DNA of 64,000 nt from Paulinella micropora (taxonomy: Eukaryota > Cercozoa > Imbricatea > Euglyphida). The notes under the pieces were generated by a model. It was not told where the DNA came from. It searched no databases and saw only the letters and a program-made list of their open reading frames with translations. The translations under genes and the position numbers were made by a program. This document shows, piece by piece, positions 54,417 to 63,015 of this stretch (its first letter is position 1; each line of letters starts with the position of its first letter). The stretch spans positions 568,795 through 632,794 of the forward strand of contig BJOX01000002.1 of NCBI GenBank assembly GCA_009731375.1. Reading direction: 5' to 3'.

Positions 54417-55259
54417 CTAGCTTCCTGCCTTGGAAAGGAGCATTTCCCACTCGGCGCCGTTGAGTTGGACCTTGCTGTGTGTGTCCGGACTGACTAGCTG
54501 GATGTTGAGGTGCTTGGTAGGCCTAGGGAAATTGATCCATTGGCGGTGTGTGTCGAAGGCTGAGCTCTGGTAAGCCCCGGCGGAGGCGAGGAAGGGGATG
54601 ACGAGGGAAGCGTTGTGCGCGCGCTGCGTCTTGACGATGGCGAGCGTGTTGCCGTTGTTGTCCAGCTTCCTGTCCTCGATGTTGCCCCCGAGCGCGTAGC
54701 TGGAGCTGGAGGATTCCTTGATCTGGATGCCGAGGGAGATGGGCGTGCCTAGCGCAACCACGTTGGGCAGCAGGTTGGCCTGGTTGGGCACGAGCTGGTA
54801 GAGGACGTCGGAGGCGCTGGTGCGAAAGCCGAGGATGGCGTGCGCGCTGTCGCCCTTGTGATTGGAGTAGATTTGGAACTCGGCGCCCGCGGGCAGCGTG
54901 AACTGCAGCTTCATGACGGGTTCGATGTACTCGACGAGGATGGCTGGCCCTTCCATGGTGTAGGCCACTAGGATGTCGGTGAGTGTGTCCGCGAGCGTTT
55001 TGGCCGTGTAGTTCTGGGACGGGATGGTGATCGTGACGTCGCCGGTGCCGGTCTTGAAGAGGTAGAGCCTGTTGTTGGTGGAGTTGACGTTGTAGATGGT
55101 GTTGGGGATGGTGGCCCAGATGAGGCGGTAGTCGCCGACGATGGCTTCCGGGAGAGGGAGGCGGAAGAGCGCTGGGTCGCCGTCTCCCTGCAGGCGCTCC
55201 CGGTCCTTGGAGCGGACCAGGAGGTTCATTTCGCTGAGGTTGCGCAGCTGGCCTTGCAT
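54417..55259 (-). CDS. Penton (minor capsid) protein
   Basis: ATG at 55259 (MQGQLRNLSEMNLLVRSKDR), 280 residues, typical penton size. RLIWATIPNTIYNVNSTNNR, VTITIPSQNYTAKTLADTL and, in the second half, LGTPISLGIQIKES and HLNIQLVSPDTHSKVQLNGA match the single-jelly-roll penton of PLVs and virophages that fills the five-fold vertices. It has the same IPxxNYT landmark as the broken penton at 28667. The gene is intact and uses the GC-rich codons of block D. Confidence 0.65.
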   Translation of the reverse strand: MQGQLRNLSEMNLLVRSKDRERLQGDGDPALFRLPLPEAIVGDYRLIWATIPNTIYNVNSTNNRLYLFKTGTGDVTITIPSQNYTAKTLADTLTDILVAYTMEGPAILVEYIEPVMKLQFTLPAGAEFQIYSNHKGDSAHAILGFRTSASDVLYQLVPNQANLLPNVVALGTPISLGIQIKESSSSSYALGGNIEDRKLDNNGNTLAIVKTQRAHNASLVIPFLASAGAYQSSAFDTHRQWINFPRPTKHLNIQLVSPDTHSKVQLNGAEWEMLLSKAGS

Positions 55260-55350
55260 TATTATTGTTTTTTTTTTCTTCTTCCTCTTCCCCCCTGTGA
55301 CTATACTCGCGAGAAGAAAAAAAAAGGAGGAGGAGGCGAAGATTTAGAAA

Positions 55351-55737
55351 ATGCCAAAGAAGGTGCCGATGGCCAAGAAGTCGGCGCTCAAGAAGCCGGC
55401 GCTCAAGAGGCCGATGGCCAAGAAGTCGGCGCGCAGGAGGCCGAGGCCGAGGCCGCCTTCGCCCGCGCGCACGCGTTCTCCTAGCCCAAACGGGACGATG
55501 CCGGATCCGGTGCAGCCCGCCCCAGCCAGGCTAACGCCCCGGGAGAAGGAGATGTGGAAGAGAACGCACTTGGCGAAGCACTACACGCCCGGACAGAAGA
55601 GGGTGATGCGGAGGAAGTTATGGGAAGTCCAGGACATCGACCCGAGCCTCTTGGCAGAGAGGAAAAGCTATATAGCGGACCAGCGGAGGTTGCAAGAACA
55701 GGGCCTGTGGATTAAGAGCAGGCGTCAGCGCGTTTAA
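55351..55737 (+). CDS. Arg/Lys-rich core or DNA-condensing protein
   Basis: ATG at 55351 (MPKKVPMAKKSALKKPALKR), 128 residues. Histone-tail-like AKKSALKKPALKRPMAKK repeats and SPARTRSPSP run to about residue 50. A charged helical part (LTPREKEMWKRTHLAKHYTP) follows. The composition is that of protamine- or core-like viral proteins that neutralise packaged DNA. No specific family. Confidence 0.55.
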   Translation: MPKKVPMAKKSALKKPALKRPMAKKSARRRPRPRPPSPARTRSPSPNGTMPDPVQPAPARLTPREKEMWKRTHLAKHYTPGQKRVMRRKLWEVQDIDPSLLAERKSYIADQRRLQEQGLWIKSRRQRV

Positions 55738-55745
55738 TCTTCTGG
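55733..55745 (+). promoter_or_regulatory. TTTAATCTTCTGG motif upstream of resolvase
   Basis: TTTAATCTTCTGG lies about 28 bases before the resolvase ATG, overlapping the stop of the upstream gene. The same motif precedes other block-D genes: minus-strand copies at 59374-59387, 60609-60619 and 58457-58470, and a diverged one at 56593-56607. It is a candidate promoter element. Confidence 0.55.
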
Positions 55746-55772
55746 CCCCCACTTTCCCAAAGGAAGCAAGGA

Positions 55773-56354
55773 ATGAAGATGATCGTGTCGGTGGACCCTG
55801 GCCTGCGCAATTTGGGCGTGGTGGTGGTGGAGAGCGACGGCCAGCAGTACGTGAAAGTGCTGTACGCAAAGGTGCTGGACGTGGCGCGGCAGCGCATGAA
55901 CGACGCCGAGAAGGCTAAGGCGGTCTACAGGCAGCTGGGCGCTATCTGCGAGGCGTACGGCGCGGACGTGGCGCTGGTGGAAGACCAGAATTTCGGCAGA
56001 CAGAACACCAACGGCGACAACCTGCTGGTTCAAGTCGCGGCCGGCACAAGGCTGCTGTCGATGGACGCTAAGGAGTTAATTTACCGGCCGTCCTATTTCA
56101 AGTTTTCTGCTTTCTACGCGCTCCGGAGCACGGACCCTACCCTTAAGGGGCGTTACAAGGAAGAGAGCAAAGTGTTAGCAGTGAATTTAATTAAGCAGTA
56201 CAAGGTGGTGGGCAAGACCGAGCAGATCGGCGCTAGCGATCACTTGTCCGACGCGTTCGGCCTCGCTATGGCCGTGCTGCTCAAATCGTTTGGGCGGGAG
56301 CGCTCGGAGCCACTGCCGGTGCCGGTGCTGCCGGTGCTGGTTCCCGCCCCTTGA
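55773..56354 (+). CDS. RuvC-like Holliday junction resolvase
   Basis: ATG at 55773 (second ATG 55779), 193 residues. MIVSVDPGLRNLGVVVVES holds the first Asp, DVALVEDQNFGRQNTNGDNL the Glu, and GASDHLSDAFGLAMAVLL the final Asp pair of the RNase H-fold RuvC/A22 family. In poxviruses and other large DNA viruses this enzyme resolves branched or concatemeric replication products before packaging, which fits with the YqaJ nuclease of this element. The tail (PLPVPVLPVLVPAP) overlaps the antisense 3' end of the HMG-box gene by 74 bases. Confidence 0.75.
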   Translation: MKMIVSVDPGLRNLGVVVVESDGQQYVKVLYAKVLDVARQRMNDAEKAKAVYRQLGAICEAYGADVALVEDQNFGRQNTNGDNLLVQVAAGTRLLSMDAKELIYRPSYFKFSAFYALRSTDPTLKGRYKEESKVLAVNLIKQYKVVGKTEQIGASDHLSDAFGLAMAVLLKSFGRERSEPLPVPVLPVLVPAP

Positions 56355-56553
56355 CGACGCTGCTGTAGGACTCCTTGTCGTTCTTCCACATCTCTCCGAT
56401 GCGCTGCATGCGCTCCTTGTGCGGTAGCTTCTTTATCTCTTCCTCCTTCATCTTCTCTTGGAAGTAGGCATTGTACTTGGAAGGCGCCCTTGTCCTCTTC
56501 TGCTTGACCGTCTCCTCGGCGGGCTTGGGCTTGCAGTTGTCGCAGTAAGACAT
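56281..56553 (-). CDS. HMG-box (YABBY-like) protein
   Basis: ATG at 56553 (MSYCDNCKPKPAEETVKQKR), 90 residues. A CxxC start is followed by RAPSKYNAYFQEKMKEEEIK, RMQRIGEMWKNDKESYSS: the SxYNxYxxxxxxxxK...F/I..W core of HMG/YABBY boxes, which bend DNA. The C-terminus is a Pro/Ala tail. Viral HMG proteins are thought to shape the genome or act in transcription. The identification rests on this short pattern. Confidence 0.6.
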   Translation of the reverse strand: MSYCDNCKPKPAEETVKQKRTRAPSKYNAYFQEKMKEEEIKKLPHKERMQRIGEMWKNDKESYSSVVKGREPAPAAPAPAVAPSAPAQTI

Positions 56554-56592
56554 CTCTTTAATTAAAAGGGAAGCCTTTCATACTTAATAGGC

Positions 56593-56607
56593 ACTAGAAG
56601 ATTCTTT
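56593..56607 (-). promoter_or_regulatory. Diverged AATCTTCT motif upstream of HMG-box gene
   Basis: Minus-strand AAAAGAATCTTCTAG, about 40 bases before the ATG at 56553; weaker member of the TTTAATCTTCT set. Confidence 0.4.
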
Positions 56608-56610
56608 TTT

Positions 56611-58411
56611 TTAAGCAGCGGCTACGTCTAGAGTGCCGGCCCGCTCGTGCAGGTATCGAAAAAAGGCAGAGTAGATGAAAACGTCGTAGACGCCGGAAAT
56701 GAAGCCGCGCTTGCCTACGACGGGCGTGCCGGGGATAAGGTCCTCGTTGGCATTGGTGCCGTCTGACTGGACACTGAGCTTGAGCTGGTAGAAGTCGTCG
56801 CGTGGCCAGACGACCGGCTGCCCGTCGAGCGTGGTGATGGTGGCGGTGTAGACAGAGGCCGTGTTGCTTTCTATGTCGGCGGCAGTCGCGCCCGCCCGCG
56901 TGCTGGCGAAAGTGATCTTGACCCCCTGTGACTTGAGGTAGGCGTTCCTGGCGAGTATGGTGTTGAGGTTGGTGAGGCCATTGGTGGCGGGCGAAGTGTA
57001 GCGGATGTTGCTGACCTGCGTAAAAGTGTTGCCGGTCTTGGCCTCGATGATGGCGACGGCGGTGCCCTTGAAGCTGACAAAGAGGCGTAGGGTGTTGGTG
57101 GCGATGGCAGGCACGGCCGCCGTATAGATGGCGCCGTAGGTGAAGGGGATGGAGCTGAGAATAGGCTCGGGCCCAGTGCGCAGCACGAGCCGTTCGCGGT
57201 CGCCCTTGAAGTGCTTGAAGCCGTTCATGCCGCCGTCCATCATGCCCGGGAGGTCGTTGCTGAAGGGGATGCAGTAGATGTTGTTGTGCTTGAGAAAAGA
57301 GTGGTTGACTAGTTCGCCGAGCGTGTGTTCGCGGAAATAGCGCTCGTTGACGGGCGTGCCTTCGCCCAAGTTGGAGCGGCCGTTGACGTCCTCGAGGTCG
57401 ATGGTGGTGTCGTCTCCGAGCGAGTCGCAGATGAGGACGCGGTCCTGGTTCAAGGGGCTGTAGGTTACGTTGCCGTCGTAGTAGCCCGCCTGGCTGCCGC
57501 TCTTGCGGAAATAGACAAAGAGCGCCCCCGAGTTGTGCGAGAACTGGTCGAGGTCGAAGCGGTACTCTTGGTTAGGCACCATGACGTTGCCGAAATCGGC
57601 GTACTGCACGTAGTCGATGTAGTGCTGCTCGTGGACTTTGCCTATCTTGGAAGGGTGCTTGGAGAGCCGCAGGCCGTTGGGCAGCACGTGGCAGCCCGAG
57701 ATGAGCCTGATCTCGTTGAGGTAAGTCGAGCAAGGGACCGCCAGGGCGGTCTGGTCGCGCTGGAAGATACCGTAGTTGCCGCCCTTGGGGTAGAAGCGGA
57801 TCTCGAGGTCGCCGCGCAGGGTGGAGAGGTCGAGGTCCATGCCGTTGAGCCAAGTGTGGATGAGGGGTAAGTAGAAGAAGTGGGTCTGGTCCTTGACAAA
57901 AGTGCGGCCCGTCTCGCGGCCGGTGTAGGGGTCCATGTTGATCATGTCGGCGACGCGTTCGAGCGCCTCGACTGGCAGGGTGTTGAAGGACAGGTGCAGC
58001 ATGTCGGCGTACTTGCGGCTGATCTCGGTGCCCGTGAGGCGGTCGTAGAACTCGATGCGCTCGAACCAGTGGCTGACGGGCATGACGCGGGAGTCGGTGG
58101 GCTGGCTGGCGGTGGCGGTGGTGAAGGTGACGGAGAAGCGCAGCGTGTTGTCCTCGAGGACGCCGGCGGAGTTGTTTTCGAGGATGAAGCTGAAGTAGGC
58201 GGTGTTGTTGAGAGCGCCGGTGGGAGGGGCGGGCGCCATGATGGTCTGGACCCAGGCGGGCCGGACATTGATGGCGGACTTGTGGTCCTGGTCTAGTACA
58301 ATCCCTTGNNNNNNNNNNCTGTCCGGTGCGTTCGTCCCGCTTGCCCGAATCTACCTTGGCCTTCTTGACGGCCGCGGGAGGCACAATGGTAAGGGCGGAA
58401 TTGCGCTTCAT
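56611..58411 (-). CDS. Major capsid protein, double jelly roll type
   Basis: ATG most likely at 58411 (MKRNSALTIVPPAAVKKAKV). A 10-N join (58309-58318) interrupts; beyond it the frame resumes GIVLDQDHKSAINVRPAWVQ. About 590 residues. Core phrases: LRFSVTFTTATASQPTDSRV, WFERIEFYDRLTGTEISRKY, LPLIHTWLNGMDLDL, LRGDLEIRFYPKGGNYGIF, YRFDLDQFSHNSGALFVYFR and the C-terminal FISGVYDVFIYSAFFRYLHE. The size and WFERIEF/IRFYP steps suit PLV or small giant-virus-relative capsid proteins, distinct from the shorter broken one in block C. It forms the trimeric capsomers. The motif at 58457-58470 lies upstream. Confidence 0.75.
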
Positions 58412-58456
58412 GACCTCTCCGGGGGGCGGACCGGTATAGGATTAGGAGTAACACAA

Positions 58457-58470
58457 CAGAAGATTTAAAG
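58457..58470 (-). promoter_or_regulatory. TTTAAATCTTCTG motif upstream of capsid gene
   Basis: Minus-strand CTTTAAATCTTCTG, about 46 bases before the proposed capsid ATG at 58411. Confidence 0.5.
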
Positions 58471-58487
58471 TTTTTTCTTTGTTTTTG

Positions 58488-58790
58488 TTACTTGCGCGTG
58501 AGGAGGTAGACGCCGCCAAGGCCGGCCGCGGCCACAAGAGGCCACTTGAGGTTTTCGGTGGCCTTTGTGGCGCCGTGGATCATTTCTTTGGGCAGGTGCA
58601 CGATCTCGTCGATCTCCTGGCCCGTCCAGGCAACGACTTTTCTAAAGTTCTCGGCCGCGCGGACGTTGCGCTCGTGCTGCCGGCGGTGTATGCGGTCGTG
58701 CTTGTCATGTCGCGCCTGCTTGCGGAGGGAGAGCCGTTGCTCTTTTTCCCTGCGAGCGGCTTTCCGGACCGAAGCGTGCCGTTTACCCAT
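58488..58790 (-). CDS. Basic protein with C-terminal membrane segment
   Basis: ATG at 58790 (MGKRHASVRKAARREKEQRL), 100 residues. Strongly Arg/Lys/His-rich up to about residue 50, then an amphipathic region and hydrophobic WPLVAAAGLGGVYLLTRK at the end. A tail-anchored virion membrane or DNA-binding protein is possible. Same strand as the capsid gene, directly upstream. Confidence 0.5.
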   Translation of the reverse strand: MGKRHASVRKAARREKEQRLSLRKQARHDKHDRIHRRQHERNVRAAENFRKVVAWTGQEIDEIVHLPKEMIHGATKATENLKWPLVAAAGLGGVYLLTRK

Positions 58791-58857
58791 TTTCTTTCCG
58801 GATTTAAGGATAGTTCCGGGAGAAAATTGTTTTTTTTTTCTTCTTCTTAAAGACTTT

Positions 58858-59358
58858 TTAATAAACGATAACCTGGCAGATCCTGCCGAGTATGTCTGTG
58901 ACGGGCTTGAGGAAGCGTTCGCTAGTAAGTAAATCTGCGGAGGCGAGTATGCGCTGCTTGAGCTGCGCGGTGTTCGGCGTGGGTGCCTTCATGCGGTTGG
59001 CCAGGAGGAGCCAGATCTTTGACTCGGACTTTACGTAGTCGCCAAGTTTTCCATCCCGGTAGGCGGGCAGGAAGAACCTTTGTACTATAGCGACCTGCTG
59101 CTCGAGGAGGGTGGCGCCCGCCTGGCCCTTGGCTTCATTTATCTCCGCTTGGGTCGCTAGCTTGTGCTGCAGGAAGACGTTGTCGAGCTCCAGGAAGAGC
59201 GTCGTTAGTGCCTGCCGCTTGGTTTGCTGGGACATGTGGGCGGGCCGGTCTAGATCGCAGTGGTAATAGTAGCGTTGTCCGGCGATTAAACGGTAGGCGG
59301 TCGCGAAGGCTAGCACAATGACTGCCCAGGCAAGGATCGCTTCTTGCCAGAGGTGCAT
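58858..59358 (-). CDS. N-terminally anchored membrane protein, unknown
   Basis: ATG at 59358 (MHLWQEAILAWAVIVLAFAT), 166 residues. The N-terminal hydrophobic segment is followed by a helical, soluble-looking part (LTTLFLELDNVFLQHKLATQ; VKSESKIWLLLANRMKA). The TTTAATCTTCTGG motif overlaps the upstream gene's stop at 59374-59387. No family is recognised. Confidence 0.5.
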   Translation of the reverse strand: MHLWQEAILAWAVIVLAFATAYRLIAGQRYYYHCDLDRPAHMSQQTKRQALTTLFLELDNVFLQHKLATQAEINEAKGQAGATLLEQQVAIVQRFFLPAYRDGKLGDYVKSESKIWLLLANRMKAPTPNTAQLKQRILASADLLTSERFLKPVTDILGRICQVIVY

Positions 59359-59373
59359 TTACTTCTTAAACCG

Positions 59374-59387
59374 CCAGAAGATTAAAA
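59374..59387 (-). promoter_or_regulatory. TTTTAATCTTCTGG motif
   Basis: On the minus strand, 16 bases before the ATG at 59358; also contains the stop codon of the upstream gene. Confidence 0.5.
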
Positions 59388-59912
59388 CCGGTATTCGTGT
59401 CCGTCTGAGTGAGGAGCGATGTAGTTTTCGTAGAAGAACTGCGAGACGATCTCGGTGACGGCGCCGAGCATGAAGAGCCTGGAGCCCTCGTCGCCCGCCG
59501 CTGGCTTGAAGGCCCTGCCCGCAAAGAAGCCAGGGAGGGTGGCCATGAGCACACCGCCACCGACGACGTGGACGGCGAGGCTAGGGTACCTGGTCAACCG
59601 GCCCTCTTGCGTGTGTCCCAGAACGCGTGACTGGAGGATGTCGACGATGCTGGTAATAAGAAAGGCGTACAAGGCAAAGCCCGTTCCCTTGGAGAGCGTA
59701 TAGCCTCCGCCGAGCGTGAACCGCGAGATGGAAAACTGTGCGTCGGAGCTGGGGATGACAAAAGGGGCGGCCACATAGGCAAAGGCCGCGGCGGTGAGGC
59801 TGCGGCCGATGTTTTCAAAAGAGACGAAATCGGCAACGGCCCCGGGCAGACGTACCGGCATCGGCTCCTTTGTTAATGTAATTAAAACGATCGTAGAAGA
59901 AAAAAAAATCAT
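59382..59912 (-). CDS. Multi-span membrane protein, unknown
   Basis: The longest frame starts at 59912 (MIFFSSTIVLITLTKEPMPV), but the ATG at 59861 (MPVRLPGAVADFVSFENIGR) looks more natural and leaves the spacer AT-rich. Hydrophobic stretches AAAFAYVAAPFVI, FALYAFLITSIVDI, LAVHVVGGGVLMATLPGFFA and LFMLGAVTEIVSQFFYE suggest four spans. Possibly a virion inner-membrane protein. Confidence 0.5.
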   Translation of the reverse strand: MIFFSSTIVLITLTKEPMPVRLPGAVADFVSFENIGRSLTAAAFAYVAAPFVIPSSDAQFSISRFTLGGGYTLSKGTGFALYAFLITSIVDILQSRVLGHTQEGRLTRYPSLAVHVVGGGVLMATLPGFFAGRAFKPAAGDEGSRLFMLGAVTEIVSQFFYENYIAPHSDGHEYRF

Positions 59913-59920
59913 TTTTATTA

Positions 59921-60571
59921 TTATGGCGCCGGCGCGTCAAAATTCACACTGCTGCTAGGCGGAAGGAGAGCTATGTTTTGCGCGTGGGTGACGGCGGCCA
60001 TCTGTGCAGTGAGCAGAGTGAGTTCGGTTAGAGGGTCCAGTCGCTGCATGCCTATGCCGGCCCGGAGCTTGGCCCGTTCGTAGAGGAAGAGCCAGCGCTC
60101 GTGCTGAAAGCATTTATCGACGGTGCCGTTGATCTTGAACCTGCTGCGGCTGGCGATGAGGTTCTCGAGGCAGGCGAGGCCCTGTTGGATGGCTGAGTCG
60201 GTGAGGTCGCTGGCGAGATCGCCCTCGAGCACTTCCTCGACCTCGTCGAGCAGGAGCGGGAGGCGCGCGCGGGGTAGGCGGCGGAGGGCCTTGCTGTCGC
60301 AGGAGATGCCGGCCTGTTTGAGCTTGGGTGCAATGAGAGGGGAGCGGGAGTAGGCTGTGAGGAGTTGGTAGGCTGGGTCCTCGCGCAGAGCTGGTTGCGC
60401 GCCAGTCGCATTGGGAAAAGGAGGAAGAGGAGGAGGAGGCGGCCGAGGGGGGCGCGGGGCCGAAGTGCGCTGCCTCTTCCTGGGCGGCGGCTTTTCCGCA
60501 GCGGCAACGGGTTTTGGTTGTTGTTGTTGTTGCTTTTGGTCGGCCGGTTCGAGGTTAGCAAAAGGGTCCAT
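59921..60571 (-). CDS. Pro-rich virion-type protein, unknown
   Basis: ATG at 60571 (MDPFANLEPADQKQQQQQPK), 216 residues. The first 50 residues are Gln, Pro and Arg-rich with a basic PPRKRQRTSAPRPPRPP stretch (nuclear-signal-like). The rest is helical (DEVEEVLEGDLASDLTDSAI; QHERWLFLYERAKLRAGIGM). The motif at 60609-60619 lies upstream. No family is recognised. Confidence 0.5.
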   Translation of the reverse strand: MDPFANLEPADQKQQQQQPKPVAAAEKPPPRKRQRTSAPRPPRPPPPPLPPFPNATGAQPALREDPAYQLLTAYSRSPLIAPKLKQAGISCDSKALRRLPRARLPLLLDEVEEVLEGDLASDLTDSAIQQGLACLENLIASRSRFKINGTVDKCFQHERWLFLYERAKLRAGIGMQRLDPLTELTLLTAQMAAVTHAQNIALLPPSSSVNFDAPAP

Positions 60572-60608
60572 GATCTACAGTGTGCTGATTATCGATTTTT
60601 TGGTAAGA

Positions 60609-60619
60609 GAAGATTAAAA
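60609..60619 (-). promoter_or_regulatory. TTTTAATCTTC motif
   Basis: Minus-strand TTTTAATCTTC, about 38 bases before the ATG at 60571, overlapping the stop of the upstream gene. Confidence 0.5.
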
Positions 60620-61222
60620 CAGCTCGGCTCTTTCTGCTGTTTCCGCGCCGATACCGATGAAGTTGGCAGAAGTCGAGTTGATTGAGTCCCAGCCGCGTAC
60701 GTTGCCGTCTGCTCTTTCGAAGGCGGAGACGGCGGGCAGACGAGCCCACTGCTCGTCGCGCATCTTGGCCGACTGGTACTCTTCGATCATGCGCGCCGCC
60801 TGCATGCAGCCCTCCCAGTCGTTGCCGTAGTTGCGGCGGAGCTCCTGCAGCCACGGCTGCATTGCTCCCGGTGGTCTTACACCATTCACGTCTGCTCCAT
60901 CGTCCTGAAAGCAGTTTGCCCTGCAAAAACGAACGCCGTACAAATCTTGGATTTGTTTAGCGTCTCCCACAAGCAGGACGGCGCCCTTGTACCAGGAGGC
61001 CAGTGAGTTTTTACTGAGCTTGCGCGCGATCGCCTTCATCTCTGCATCTCCCTCGTTGGCACCAATCGCCTGGAGCGCCGAGAAGATGATGGACGAAGTG
61101 GCGAGGGCATCGGTCTTGACGACGGGGTCGGTCTGTGTACCGCGCTCGGCGAGCTCATTGACGTGCGCGGCCGCCCTTTCCGCCGGTGTGTTGGTGAGGC
61201 GTACTGGCCCGCCGTTGGACAT
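60614..61222 (-). CDS. Unrecognised protein, probably virion
   Basis: ATG at 61222 (MSNGGPVRLTNTPAERAAAH), 202 residues. Mostly helical (SSIIFSALQAIGANEGDAEM; QPWLQELRRNYGNDWEGCMQ); two close cysteines (FCRANCF). It overlaps the upstream gene by 68 bases in another frame, a compact viral arrangement. The first 51 codons recur at 62481-62633 in the overlapping contig. Confidence 0.5.
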   Translation of the reverse strand: MSNGGPVRLTNTPAERAAAHVNELAERGTQTDPVVKTDALATSSIIFSALQAIGANEGDAEMKAIARKLSKNSLASWYKGAVLLVGDAKQIQDLYGVRFCRANCFQDDGADVNGVRPPGAMQPWLQELRRNYGNDWEGCMQAARMIEEYQSAKMRDEQWARLPAVSAFERADGNVRGWDSINSTSANFIGIGAETAERAELF

Positions 61223-61535
61223 CTTCCGGCGGCAGTGACTTGTTAGTAGGTTTGTCGTGAGAAGATATTTTTTTCACTGTCAAAGTGAGGGCCTCTTCCG
61301 AGCGCTGGACTTGGTCAGGGGTGATGCGCAGCAGGATCTCGGCGTCCTGTATTTTGGGCTGGTCGAAGATCGTCTCGATGGGCGCCTCCTCTACTTTCAC
61401 GTGGAGGGCCTGTAGCGCCTTTTCTTGGATGGAGGCCTGTTTCATGTTTCTGGCGCGGTCGGTGCGCATCTCTTTTTCCTTGAGGTAGCCGAGCGCAAGC
61501 GCTAGCTGGGGGTCAGCGTGCATAAGATGTTGCAT
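61155..61535 (-). CDS. Unrecognised helical protein (duplicate at 62566-62946)
   Basis: ATG at 61535 (MQHLMHADPQLALALGYLKE), 126 residues, charged and helical (QEKALQALHVKVEEAPIETI). It overlaps the next gene. The identical frame at 62566-62946 is the second contig's copy. Confidence 0.5.
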   Translation of the reverse strand: MQHLMHADPQLALALGYLKEKEMRTDRARNMKQASIQEKALQALHVKVEEAPIETIFDQPKIQDAEILLRITPDQVQRSEEALTLTVKKISSHDKPTNKSLPPEDVQRRASTPHQHTGGKGGRARQ

Positions 61536-61604
61536 TCTTTCTCTTCTTTTGCCTTTATGATAAATGATGATTTTTTTTTCTTTGTAAAAAGGAGCGGGAT
61601 TTTT

Positions 61605-62285
61605 TTACCCATGAATAACTACCGGTTGCTCTACTCGTTGCTTCTTGCCGCTGTGTACCGTCACCTGCCCGTTGTCCTTCTTTTTCCTCTTCTTCTTCGG
61701 CTGTTTGTGGACTCTGGTAACCAATTCCCAGCCCAGCCCCTTGAGGTAATCGCGCCACTTCTTGGCCAGCTCCTCGTTGCCTGACTTCTCGATGTTGCTG
61801 AGCGCGGTGTACATCATGTCATGGAGCGTGCGGGACTTTTGGGTAGCCCCGGAACCCTGGCTGCGTGTCTGGCGCTGCAGCATTTGCTCAAACAGAGGGA
61901 TCGGGGGGTTATCTTTCAAGCCGCTTTGGAGCTGTTCTGGGGTAAAGTCCTCTGTGCCGTAGGCTAAGGCCATGCGGACGATCTTGACCCTGTCGTCGAA
62001 CGATATCTTTGCTTTGTTGAAATCCTCCTCAGGATCCGGACCATGCTTGCCTTCCCTGATAGCGTCGAATATTTTGTCGTCCCTGTTCTTGCCCTCGCCG
62101 GGTGCGGTGGCCTCGAAGACGAGGTTGGCTATATAGCGGATGGCAGGGTTGTCTAAGTAGTTCTGGAGCCCGTTGGGCGTCTTGATTTCGCGCGCGATAG
62201 CCTCTTTGGCCGCCTGGTACATGTAGGACTTGGCTTCCCCTTGCTCCATAGCCTGGCCCATGGCCTGATCGCTAGAGACGTCCAT
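61605..62285 (-). CDS. Unrecognised virion-type protein, first contig copy
   Basis: ATG at 62285 (MDVSSDQAMGQAMEQGEAKS), 226 residues, helical with a basic tail (QPKKKRKKKDNGQVTV). The frame extends upstream without a stop (GLQANAEAK before the Met). If the G8 run just upstream (about 62310-62317) had seven G it would be continuous with the preceding gene. The second copy at 63016-63696 differs at one residue (IREGKHG versus IRAGKHG). Confidence 0.5.
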   Translation of the reverse strand: MDVSSDQAMGQAMEQGEAKSYMYQAAKEAIAREIKTPNGLQNYLDNPAIRYIANLVFEATAPGEGKNRDDKIFDAIREGKHGPDPEEDFNKAKISFDDRVKIVRMALAYGTEDFTPEQLQSGLKDNPPIPLFEQMLQRQTRSQGSGATQKSRTLHDMMYTALSNIEKSGNEELAKKWRDYLKGLGWELVTRVHKQPKKKRKKKDNGQVTVHSGKKQRVEQPVVIHG

Positions 62286-62470
62286 CTTGGCCTCGGCGTT
62301 TGCCTGCAGCCCCCCCCTCTCGGATCATGGCCATGGCGATGTCCTCGAAGAAGCTAATCTTGTGCAGGTTTTCTGTGCCCAGAGCGGTGCGGATGACTTC
62401 TGTCTGTAGCTCTTTGAGCCTTTGCTGTCTCTCCTCGTGTGATTCGGCAGGCAGGGCGGAACTGTGGTCG
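62286..62470 (-). CDS. 3' part of a larger gene, first contig copy, cut by join
   Basis: Encodes SHEERQQRLKELQTEVIRTA and LFEDIAMAMIREGG, then, after the G8 run, AAGKRRGQDGRL. The upstream part is lost at the 10-N join; the fuller copy is at 63683-64000. Confidence 0.5.
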
Positions 62471-62480
62471 NNNNNNNNNN

Positions 62481-62633
62481 CTGGAGCGCCGAGAAGATGA
62501 TGGACGAAGTGGCGAGGGCATCGGTCTTGACGACGGGGTCGGTCTGTGTACCGCGCTCGGCGAGCTCATTGACGTGCGCGGCCGCCCTTTCCGCCGGTGT
62601 GTTGGTGAGGCGTACTGGCCCGCCGTTGGACAT
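62481..62633 (-). CDS. 5' part of the 60614-61222 gene, second contig copy
   Basis: Same first 51 codons (MSNGGPVRLTNTPAERAAAH...SALQ), running into the N join. Redundant by assembly. Confidence 0.85.
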
Positions 62634-62946
62634 CTTCCGGCGGCAGTGACTTGTTAGTAGGTTTGTCGTGAGAAGATATTTTTTTCACTGTCAAAGTGAG
62701 GGCCTCTTCCGAGCGCTGGACTTGGTCAGGGGTGATGCGCAGCAGGATCTCGGCGTCCTGTATTTTGGGCTGGTCGAAGATCGTCTCGATGGGCGCCTCC
62801 TCTACTTTCACGTGGAGGGCCTGTAGCGCCTTTTCTTGGATGGAGGCCTGTTTCATGTTTCTGGCGCGGTCGGTGCGCATCTCTTTTTCCTTGAGGTAGC
62901 CGAGCGCAAGCGCTAGCTGGGGGTCAGCGTGCATAAGATGTTGCAT
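62566..62946 (-). CDS. Second contig copy of the 61155-61535 gene
   Basis: Identical translation to 61155-61535; redundant by contig overlap. Confidence 0.6.
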   Translation of the reverse strand: MQHLMHADPQLALALGYLKEKEMRTDRARNMKQASIQEKALQALHVKVEEAPIETIFDQPKIQDAEILLRITPDQVQRSEEALTLTVKKISSHDKPTNKSLPPEDVQRRASTPHQHTGGKGGRARQ

Positions 62947-63015
62947 TCTTTCTCTTCTTTTGCCTTTATGATAAATGATGATTTTTTTTTCTTTGTAAAA
63001 AGGAGCGGGATTTTT

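Noticed and set aside
57572-58411. Second frame of 279 codons in the capsid gene
   Set aside because: Arg/Pro/His-rich shadow of GC-rich coding sequence; the capsid frame has the family landmarks.
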